From Caldicoprobacter algeriensis (lineage in GTDB: Bacteria > Bacillota > Clostridia > Caldicoprobacterales > Caldicoprobacteraceae): a DNA stretch of 64,000 nucleotides. Shown in pieces: positions 39,430 to 48,459 of this stretch. Below the pieces are notes generated by a model. The model had not been told where the DNA came from. It did not search any database and saw only the letters and a program-made list of their open reading frames with translations. Location of the stretch: positions 1-64,000 of the forward strand of contig NZ_JAHUQD010000013.1 of the NCBI RefSeq assembly GCF_023838525.1, read 5' to 3'. Positions within the stretch are counted from its first letter, which is position 1. Each line of letters opens with the position of its first letter. A program made the translations under genes and the position numbers.

Positions 39430-42400
39430 GTTTCAATCCCTTATAGGTAGGCTAAAAACTTTCATTACCCCGAAATTCCTTTTCTACCGATTTTAGTTTC
39501 AATCCCTTATAGGTAGGCTAAAAACTGCTGTTCAAGAATAAACTCATTAAACTCGGGTAAATGTTTCAATCCCTTATAGGTAGGCTAAAAACGAAAATAA
39601 TGCCAAAACGTATGCGGACGGTATAAAAAAGTTTCAATCCCTTATAGGTAGGCTAAAAACAGTACTGCACCAAGCAATCCAACAACTGGTCAACTCGTTT
39701 CAATCCCTTATAGGTAGGCTAAAAACTTTAGCTGCTTCTCTTTTTACTTTATTTATCTGACTCTGTTTCAATCCCTTATAGGTAGGCTAAAAACAATGGC
39801 AACAAAAAATCCTGCACAAGGCAGGATGAAAAGTTTCAATCCCTTATAGGTAGGCTAAAAACTACGCCGATTTAGCACTAGCTAAATTTGTTTTTGCTGG
39901 TTTCAATCCCTTATAGGTAGGCTAAAAACATGCAGTTGGCTGGTTTGTAGAAATAAATACACTAGAGTTTCAATCCCTTATAGGTAGGCTAAAAACCCCT
40001 CGCATAAAGGGCATCCATGTACCCCATATGCGTGTTTCAATCCCTTATAGGTAGGCTAAAAACAAGTAATAAACCATTTGGCGTTATCCCCCAATCCATT
40101 GTTTCAATCCCTTATAGGTAGGCTAAAAACCTCCTGAAATGAAGCTGTTGTATAAATCCATCAAATGTTTCAATCCCTTATAGGTAGGCTAAAAACGATG
40201 TGGACTCCAAGCTGTTGCGTTTTCGCCTTCTTCGTTTCAATCCCTTATAGGTAGGCTAAAAACATAGCAGTCTTCGCACAAGACATGGCCGTCCTCTGTA
40301 GTTTCAATCCCTTATAGGTAGGCTAAAAACAAGACGGCCGTGTAGAACGACAAAAGTTTGAGTTACGTTTCAATCCCTTATAGGTAGGCTAAAAACCTAT
40401 GCGGACTCGTACGCCCACTGCGTCGAGTGCGGGTTTCAATCCCTTATAGGTAGGCTAAAAACGCAAAAATAAAGCAGCCTTTAATTCGGCTGCCTAGATG
40501 AGTTTCAATCCCTTATAGGTAGGCTAAAAACACGAGCGCAATATACGTTATGTTGCCAGAGATAACCCGTTTCAATCCCTTATAGGTAGGCTAAAAACCT
40601 TGTAGGAGATGGGGCTACCATGACCAATGCAGAATAGTTTCAATCCCTTATAGGTAGGCTAAAAACTAATCCATTTATTAGGATTATTAGTATCAACAGC
40701 TGTGTTTCAATCCCTTATAGGTAGGCTAAAAACCTTCAACGTCAGCATTCTCATATTCTACTTTGTGCTGTTTCAATCCCTTATAGGTAGGCTAAAAACA
40801 ATTCTATATATACCATCTTGCATCTCGTACAGCACATGTTTCAATCCCTTATAGGTAGGCTAAAAACCTTTCAATCCGGCGGTATTTGTAATCGCCCCGC
40901 CGGGTTTCAATCCCTTATAGGTAGGCTAAAAACGCGTTGTTACACTAGTCTCAACAGACTCAACACGGGTAGGTTTCAATCCCTTATAGGTAGGCTAAAA
41001 ACAAATATAAATTCTGCGTATTCTTTCTGTTTTGCAAGTTGTTTCAATCCCTTATAGGTAGGCTAAAAACTTACCAAAAGTATCAAAAAACACGGGGTAA
41101 ATACTTTGTTTCAATCCCTTATAGGTAGGCTAAAAACCGTTGCAACGGATGCAGCACCCTTCTAGCACTCTTTTTGTTTCAATCCCTTATAGGTAGGCTA
41201 AAAACCGTTTGGCGTGCGTCGGGGCGGGGTACCCGGACCAAGTTTCAATCCCTTATAGGTAGGCTAAAAACAAGCGATCAAAAATTTATACTTAAACAGG
41301 ATATATATTCGTTTCAATCCCTTATAGGTAGGCTAAAAACCCAGGAGCTTGAACAGCAGCTTGCAAGGCTGCAAGGGTTTCAATCCCTTATAGGTAGGCT
41401 AAAAACTAGAAAATATTTGTACTATCCCACACTAGAAAAGGCGTTTCAATCCCTTATAGGTAGGCTAAAAACTCGTTCATAATTGGGGAGATAGCCGCAG
41501 CGGAAAGAGTTTCAATCCCTTATAGGTAGGCTAAAAACTCTTATATCTACCTCTAAAGCATCAGCTATTTTTTGGTTTCAATCCCTTATAGGTAGGCTAA
41601 AAACTTGGTCCGGGTACCCCGCCCCGACGCACGCCAAACGCGTTTCAATCCCTTATAGGTAGGCTAAAAACTTTTATGGTATGCGCTTCATCAAATGCTA
41701 TTTAAACCGTTTCAATCCCTTATAGGTAGGCTAAAAACATGTCAGGACTGTTATGATGAATACTACACCACATGGTTTCAATCCCTTATAGGTAGGCTAA
41801 AAACCCTAGCACATTCGATAGCTTCCTGTTTAGCTTCCTTGGTTTCAATCCCTTATAGGTAGGCTAAAAACGAATACGGAAACTGTTGTGCAGTCTACAG
41901 TCGAATTGGTTTCAATCCCTTATAGGTAGGCTAAAAACAAGATTTTACTATTGCATTGTATGTATCGGTATGCTAGTTTCAATCCCTTATAGGTAGGCTA
42001 AAAACTGGTAGTATAATACCTGCTATTTTGGCATATCAAACGTTTCAATCCCTTATAGGTAGGCTAAAAACAATGATGTTATAGGTGCTGAACGGCATAG
42101 AGAAGCAGGTTTCAATCCCTTATAGGTAGGCTAAAAACAAAGAGTATGATGACGAAAGAGTACCGATTCACGAATAGTTTCAATCCCTTATAGGTAGGCT
42201 AAAAACTTGTAATACGATTCAAAAACTCTTTCTTTCGGTTTCGTTTCAATCCCTTATAGGTAGGCTAAAAACCCGCATGTGCCGAATGCGGCGACGAGTT
42301 CCGTATCGAGTTTCAATCCCTTATAGGTAGGCTAAAAACTTTAACGGAGCAAAATCTTCATCCGTGTATCTAGTTTGTTTCAATCCCTTATAGGTAGGCT

Positions 42401-44216
42401 AAAAACTTTGCCCAGCAATATTACATATGGGCTACCAGAAGGTGTTTCAATCCCTTATAGGTAGGCTAAAAACCGGCATTTGCTGGAGAAAGGAGGAAGA
42501 CTCCGCAAAAGTTTCAATCCCTTATAGGTAGGCTAAAAACACTTTGCACCGAGCTCGATTGCAGCATCTCGCAGCTTCGTTTCAATCCCTTATAGGTAGG
42601 CTAAAAACTCGCCCCTATGTTTTGCAGCCTTTCTCCTACGCTCCTGTTTCAATCCCTTATAGGTAGGCTAAAAACTAACAACAGCAAGAGAAATGGCAGA
42701 GGAATACACCAGTTTCAATCCCTTATAGGTAGGCTAAAAACCCTTGACGGTAATATGGAACCTTGCGCAATTGTGGAGTTTCAATCCCTTATAGGTAGGC
42801 TAAAAACATTGTTCTTGTAGAGTCTTAACGCAATATTTATCTTCGTTTCAATCCCTTATAGGTAGGCTAAAAACACAGCTGCGAATGTGTAGCTTGTGGT
42901 CGAACTGTGCGTTTCAATCCCTTATAGGTAGGCTAAAAACCTGCTGCTATCCCGAGGGCGGCGTTTTGTATCTCGGGGGTTTCAATCCCTTATAGGTAGG
43001 CTAAAAACTCGGTTGCTTTACCGAAAGGAAACCAAAATAAGTTGGTTTCAATCCCTTATAGGTAGGCTAAAAACATACACTTCTTATTCTTATGCAATAT
43101 CCACATGCTAGTTTCAATCCCTTATAGGTAGGCTAAAAACTGACAACCGGTGTCACATACGGCCTAGAGACCGGCCCGTTTCAATCCCTTATAGGTAGGC
43201 TAAAAACTGGGGGAGACCAGGAGGGAGACACCGTTTCGGTGTATTGTTTCAATCCCTTATAGGTAGGCTAAAAACCGACGATATGCTCCAGGCCGGGGCA
43301 TATCAAACCGAAGGGCGTTTCAATCCCTTATAGGTAGGCTAAAAACGCAGAGGCGAAATAAAGCCTCTGCCTTTTTAAGTTTGTTTCAATCCCTTATAGG
43401 TAGGCTAAAAACATGGATTTGGCCAAAAATGCTAAAAATGGTAGGAATGTTTCAATCCCTTATAGGTAGGCTAAAAACGTGTTGTACCGTGTGCGGTACT
43501 TCCAGCTTGCTATACCGGTTTCAATCCCTTATAGGTAGGCTAAAAACAAACGAGCTGAACAAATACAAAAGCATTGTAGATAATGGTTTCAATCCCTTAT
43601 AGGTAGGCTAAAAACTTACTGGAGGTTGATTGGTATGTCCAAAAAGTTTAATTGTTTCAATCCCTTATAGGTAGGCTAAAAACTACGAACGACAATCATC
43701 ATAGCCCATATGTAGTGTGGTTTCAATCCCTTATAGGTAGGCTAAAAACGCTAAAAATCAGCAATTTTAAGACTTTAAAAATATACGTTTCAATCCCTTA
43801 TAGGTAGGCTAAAAACTCAACCAGCTGCGTCCACCATGCCGATGCCTGGATGGTTTCAATCCCTTATAGGTAGGCTAAAAACTTATGCGGGAAGGTCCAA
43901 AAAATAGTTCGGCAATTGTGTTTCAATCCCTTATAGGTAGGCTAAAAACTTGCTCTTTGGAATGCAGATATATTATATTTTTCATTCGTTTCAATCCCTT
44001 ATAGGTAGGCTAAAAACTGTTGTGGTTTTAATGTTGTTAGTCAATGGAAATTAGTTTCAATCCCTTATAGGTAGGCTAAAAACGACGAATATTCGGATAT
44101 AACAACTGTATTGCAAGCCAGTTTCAATCCCTTATAGGTAGGCTAAAAACGGATGAGTATGAGCGAAACGGCCAAGCGGGTACTGGGTTTCAATCCCTTA
44201 TAGGTAGGCTAAAAAC

Positions 44217-44318
44217 TATAGGCAAGAATACGAACCCGTATATCCCGAGGGCGTTTCAATCCCTTATAGGTAGGCTAAAAACTATAGGCAAGAATACGAA
44301 CCCGTATATCCCGAGGGC
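44217..44318 (-). repeat. Tandemly duplicated spacer
   Basis: The same 36-base spacer (TATAGGCAAGAATACGAACC...) occurs at 44217-44252 and 44283-44318, separated by one repeat. Confidence 0.97.
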
Positions 44319-46265
44319 GTTTCAATCCCTTATAGGTAGGCTAAAAACCATATTTGAACGTTGCACGCAATACTTCGTCTATATGTTTCAATCCCTTATA
44401 GGTAGGCTAAAAACATAAAGGAGGATAAAATGAAAAAGGTTTTTAAGGATTCTTTGTTTCAATCCCTTATAGGTAGGCTAAAAACTGTAAAAGTAATATT
44501 TTTAATAGTCTTTGCTAATTCAGTTTCAATCCCTTATAGGTAGGCTAAAAACTTTAAAATTGAATTTTGTTGTTTTAGCGGGCACTGGGGTTTCAATCCC
44601 TTATAGGTAGGCTAAAAACGCGCAATGCCCGAGCCCCGCCAGAATACATGCATGGGTTTCAATCCCTTATAGGTAGGCTAAAAACTTGCTACGAGCACTA
44701 TTACACATTTTGCCAGCGCTGGTTTCAATCCCTTATAGGTAGGCTAAAAACGCTTGAACATGGTGAAGCACCGCAAATTGAAGAATTCCAGTTTCAATCC
44801 CTTATAGGTAGGCTAAAAACATACAGGCGATTGCACATCCTTACAAGCATAGACAACAGTTTCAATCCCTTATAGGTAGGCTAAAAACTGGTAAACGCCC
44901 CGCAGATGAAGGAACTTCGAGATGGTTTCAATCCCTTATAGGTAGGCTAAAAACGGAGGAAATACATTACTTACAGCTATACGAGTATGGGCGTTTCAAT
45001 CCCTTATAGGTAGGCTAAAAACACTGTGCTAGAGCAGGTTTGCCTGTGCCAGAAAAACTGTTTCAATCCCTTATAGGTAGGCTAAAAACACTGGGTCGTG
45101 CTGGGGAACAGAGTAATTCCTCCATTGTTTCAATCCCTTATAGGTAGGCTAAAAACACATAATTACCGGGGTAAATGGCGAACAATATCCATGGTTTCAA
45201 TCCCTTATAGGTAGGCTAAAAACGGGTTACAACTGGGAAATAAGTTACAAAGGCGAGAACCGTTTCAATCCCTTATAGGTAGGCTAAAAACTGTTTTAGA
45301 ATGTGTTTTTCTAGATAGCTAATAAAGGTTTCAATCCCTTATAGGTAGGCTAAAAACTTGAAAACAATTTCAGTACCTGGCGGTACAACAGCCAAGTTTC
45401 AATCCCTTATAGGTAGGCTAAAAACCTTACTTTCCAGGTTATACAGGCACCTTTGGGTAGAGAGGTTTCAATCCCTTATAGGTAGGCTAAAAACACAACA
45501 GAGCAAATTACAGCACAAGAAACAGCCATGTTTCAATCCCTTATAGGTAGGCTAAAAACCGGTACGGACTACGGCAATTTAATTGCATTAGCATGGTTTC
45601 AATCCCTTATAGGTAGGCTAAAAACACATTGAAGCAGCTATAACTTTCTTGTTTGGGGGTAGTTTCAATCCCTTATAGGTAGGCTAAAAACTTTTGAAGT
45701 GGATTCGAGAGAATCAAGACGCTTTTCCGTTTCAATCCCTTATAGGTAGGCTAAAAACGCAAAAAGGAAGTAGATAACGACATAACGCAGGATAGTTTCA
45801 ATCCCTTATAGGTAGGCTAAAAACTTTCGTATTTGTTTCTTCCCTTTCTGCCTTTTGCAAAAGTTTCAATCCCTTATAGGTAGGCTAAAAACTTATGCAC
45901 AAGTGCGCAGAAAAGCACAGATTACGAGAAGTTTCAATCCCTTATAGGTAGGCTAAAAACTTTAATTGTCTATGGTGCACTACTTCACCAGTTGTACGTT
46001 TCAATCCCTTATAGGTAGGCTAAAAACCAGCGTCAAATCGTAGGCCCACACTGGATACCCTGCGGTTTCAATCCCTTATAGGTAGGCTAAAAACCAGAAT
46101 CACCAAGTTTCCCTACACTTTTGCTCGCTTCGTTTCAATCCCTTATAGGTAGGCTAAAAACGTGTGCTCTTATCGGCCTTGCTTTGGCTCTTTGGGGATG
46201 TTTCAATCCCTTATAGGTAGGCTAAAAACCAACTGATATAGGCATAAATAAGAAATTGGGTGCTA

Positions 46266-46295
46266 AAAGCAATCCCTTATAGGTAGGCTAAAAAC
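46266..46295 (-). repeat. Leader-proximal repeat with altered 3' end
   Basis: The repeat reads AAAGCAATCCC on the plus strand where all neighbours have GTTTCAATCCC. In transcript sense, the 3' tag ATTGAAAC has become ATTGCTTT. The adjoining spacer (46230-46265) has normal length, so this is substitution, not a shifted boundary. Confidence 0.92.
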
Positions 46296-46420
46296 CAACC
46301 CATTAAGTTATAGCAATATTAACATTTGTTATTTATTGTAAATTCAATCCACCATATTTATCGATTATCATTATATCACTCTTTTCCCCAAAAATAAAGG
46401 TTTTTGAAAAAGAAAGGAAC
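46296..46420 (-). promoter_or_regulatory. CRISPR leader with pre-crRNA promoter
   Basis: An A+T-rich leader between the cas2 terminator and the first repeat. On the minus strand, GTGATATAATGAT gives a perfect -10 (46370-46375); the -35 region (TTTATT) is weak. Transcription would start near 46363, about 68 bases before the first repeat. Confidence 0.75.
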
Positions 46421-46475
46421 AAAAAAATTGTCGTCGATCTCCAGGGGTTTTTGCACTACTGGAGGTCGACGACAA
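46421..46475 (-). terminator. Terminator of the I-B cas operon, long hairpin at the leader edge
   Basis: A 17-base arm, TTGTCGTCGATCTCCAG (46428-46444), pairs with CTGGAGGTCGACGACAA (46459-46475) with one mismatch around a 14-base loop. On the minus strand it is followed by seven T. It begins 12 bases past the cas2 stop and insulates the array from the cas operon. The stem is unusually long for a plain terminator, so a role in leader recognition is conceivable. Confidence 0.85.
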
Positions 46476-46487
46476 ATATAATAAAAA

Positions 46488-46751
46488 TCATATGAAAATA
46501 TCATCGCCACCCTTTTTTATACCCATAGTTTCACGTTCTGAATATTTCATTGTCCTCAATATATAGAAAATGACCGAATCCTCCTCTTCGTTTATTACTT
46601 TCTTAAGCTCCAGCTTCAGCTTTTTGAAATTTGCCTCTGATATCTCTCCCTCTAATACTGAGTTTTGTACCCAGTTTAAATATTTCCTACAAATTTTCAG
46701 TACCTTGCTTACTCTTTTTTCCCCTACATCATAAACCAGTATTAAAAACAT
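46488..46751 (-). CDS. cas2: Cas2
   Basis: An 87-residue Cas2: MFLILVYDVGEKRVSKVLKIC with the conserved D8, then YLNWVQNSVLEGEIS. The length is normal. It forms the integration complex with Cas1, as the scaffold between two Cas1 dimers. GGAGG lies eight bases before the ATG. Unlike most loci, where cas1 and cas2 touch or overlap, 206 bases of A+T-rich sequence separate them here. Cas2 may therefore have its own promoter. It is the last cas gene, followed by the long hairpin terminator and then the leader. Confidence 0.95.
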   Translation of the reverse strand: MFLILVYDVGEKRVSKVLKICRKYLNWVQNSVLEGEISEANFKKLKLELKKVINEEEDSVIFYILRTMKYSERETMGIKKGGDDIFI

Positions 46752-46957
46752 TCCGGCCTCCGCTTAGCTACTTTATTCAAGGGTACATCAATAAAATCGG
46801 ATTTATAGTTGAACTTGTATAATAATTGTAGCTCTTAATAAACCGAGAGACATTACTTATTCACTTTTTATTTTAACGGTAAGTAAATAAAAACATCTTT
46901 TAGCATACCCATTAGCTGCACGAGCTTCTGGTATACTAATCTTATACGGATATCCGC

Positions 46958-47968
46958 TTACCAATACATGACAAAAGCCTTATATTCCTCCTCTCCTATC
47001 AAATGTTTTTCCAGCTTATATAGTTCCAGCCTTATTAGGCGCCTGTAGGATACGTTACGTCCAAGATGCCTGTGATTAAAAGTAGTCTTTAATTTGTTTT
47101 CCATCTCTTCTACAAACACCTTTTGTGCTTTTTCCTTTAAAATCAACCCCTCCATACCTTTCTCAAAATCATCTTTGGTAATCATATTCTTACCCACAAC
47201 CGTAAAAATCACTCTATCTACAATTATCGGCTTAAATATTTCAGCTATATCTAAATTGAGGGTAAATCTTCTAAAATTGGTAGTATGTAAAAAACCAATG
47301 CGGGGATCGAGGTGAGTTTTATAAATTTCACTCAATACAATAGTATATAATAACGAGTTGCCAAAGCTGATTAAAGTATTCAGATAATTTTTAGGAGGCC
47401 TTTTTGTACGCTGTTCAAAAGCAAAGTCAGCTTTGCCTAAAATCAAATCAAACGCTCTATAATAATGTTCTCTTATATTGCCTTCAATGGCCATAAGTTG
47501 ATCTATATCCCTGCAATCCCCCAGCCTTTCTTCTAAGCCCTTTATATTTTCCTCTACCACCCCTAGATCTTTGCCTCTGTTTATGTAGTATTTTAGTACT
47601 TGCCTTATGTTTTTGGATGCACCGCTTACAAACTCCAAGGCTATATTAAACCTTTTCTCAAAATCAAGATAGTGTTCCGCCTGTTTCAATATCATATATC
47701 CTGAATTCAAATGTCCCCTAGGATAAAATGTCCCTACATAATATCCGTAATGATTAAAAAAGTGCATTATTATTTCAGCCTGCGTCAAAAATTCAAGAAA
47801 CCTCTTGTTTATATCTACCTCACCAAATACATAAATTTCGCTTGTGCCCTCAACAGGTATAAATTTTTGCCCCTCTTCATTCTCAAAGTATATGGTATTG
47901 TCCTTTCTTTTTAACTCGCCACTTGAAAATATATAAATTGCTTTCTTCAATGTAAATCCCCTCTTCAT
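46958..47968 (-). CDS. cas1: Cas1 integrase (I-B)
   Basis: Cas1 of about 336 residues. The metal ligands are visible as E162 (MAIEGNIREHYY), H228 (IGFLHTTNFRRF) and the acidic pair in NLDIAEIFKP (D240/E243). It integrates prespacers at the leader-repeat junction together with Cas2; Cas4 trims and orients them. A frame open to 47977 includes a TTG start. The ATG at 47968 overlaps the cas4 stop by ATGA, the standard coupling, and is preferred. All residues needed for activity look intact, so the altered leader-proximal repeat is not explained by a dead integrase. Confidence 0.95.
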   Translation of the reverse strand: MKRGFTLKKAIYIFSSGELKRKDNTIYFENEEGQKFIPVEGTSEIYVFGEVDINKRFLEFLTQAEIIMHFFNHYGYYVGTFYPRGHLNSGYMILKQAEHYLDFEKRFNIALEFVSGASKNIRQVLKYYINRGKDLGVVEENIKGLEERLGDCRDIDQLMAIEGNIREHYYRAFDLILGKADFAFEQRTKRPPKNYLNTLISFGNSLLYTIVLSEIYKTHLDPRIGFLHTTNFRRFTLNLDIAEIFKPIIVDRVIFTVVGKNMITKDDFEKGMEGLILKEKAQKVFVEEMENKLKTTFNHRHLGRNVSYRRLIRLELYKLEKHLIGEEEYKAFVMYW

Positions 47969-48459
47969 GACCAGCAAAATTCCCTATACCCGCAATTCTT
48001 ACAATAGCCTATTTTTTGTGGGGGCGGTGGCATATTCATCGAAACCACAAAATTTATGCCTTTAAATATGTCCTCCAGTTCCTGCTCTAAAACGGGAGTA
48101 AGCTCCACAGGCACCCTTTTTCTCTCCTCAGGAAACAGCAAAAGCCCTTTGGCATCAATCCCACTCTGTTTTAGCTTATACAGATAAAAAGCAAGCTGCA
48201 ATTTTGCGCTTTCCTGCGCTTTAGAGCTCTTTTTTACCTCTCCCACTACTATGTCCCCTTCATCTGACCTTATTATGTCAATCACAACATTCTCAAAGCT
48301 TATTTTCTTCTTGTCCCGGCTATACGTTTCTTCGTCAAGCAATCGCCCTATCTCTATATACGGATGGTCCTGGTCAGGAACTATTTGATGAGCCATAAGC
48401 CATGTCTGCCTTTTACATATATTGTAACTCTGTACCAAAGTACCTGTTATGGCTACCAT
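47965..48459 (-). CDS. cas4: Cas4 nuclease
   Basis: A 164-residue PD-(D/E)XK nuclease with an Fe-S cluster. C15 (YNICKRQTWLM) and the C-terminal CKNCGYREFC supply the four cysteines. The nuclease residues are in IEIGRLLDEE, VIDIIRSDEGDIVVGEVKKSS and the QLAFYLYKL motif. Cas4 trims 3' overhangs of prespacers and checks the PAM before integration. The ATG at 48459 overlaps the cas3 stop (ATGGTAG), with GGAGTG upstream. Its presence implies PAM-selected, oriented spacers. Confidence 0.94.
   Translation of the reverse strand: MVAITGTLVQSYNICKRQTWLMAHQIVPDQDHPYIEIGRLLDEETYSRDKKKISFENVVIDIIRSDEGDIVVGEVKKSSKAQESAKLQLAFYLYKLKQSGIDAKGLLLFPEERKRVPVELTPVLEQELEDIFKGINFVVSMNMPPPPQKIGYCKNCGYREFCWS

Larger units (their letters stand above)
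26322..46295 (-). CRISPR. CRISPR array of about 20 kb, roughly 300 repeats
   Basis: The 30-bp repeat in the transcribed (minus) orientation begins GTTTTTAGCCTACC and ends AAGGGATTGAAAC. Spacers are 34-40 bases, mostly 36-37. Fifteen consecutive units average 66.8 bases (39299-40301). Over the whole span this predicts about 299 repeats; they were not counted one by one. Orientation is set by the ATTGAAAC tag, by the cas operon on the same strand, and by a -10 box and leader at the high-coordinate end. Repeats are near-identical. The exceptions cluster at the trailer end (26322, 26591, 26658, about 27721), plus the altered leader-proximal copy (46266-46295). It should serve both the I-B and the III-D modules. 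Confidence 0.99.

Noticed and set aside
29254-45546. Open reading frames with repeated FQSLIGRLKT segments inside the array
   Set aside because: They are translations of the CRISPR repeat on the non-transcribed strand, possible because some units are multiples of three. No ribosome sites or gene features are present.
26322-46295. Rightward transcription of the array
   Set aside because: The ATTGAAAC tag, leader -10 box, cas operon strand and repeat decay at the low end all support leftward transcription.
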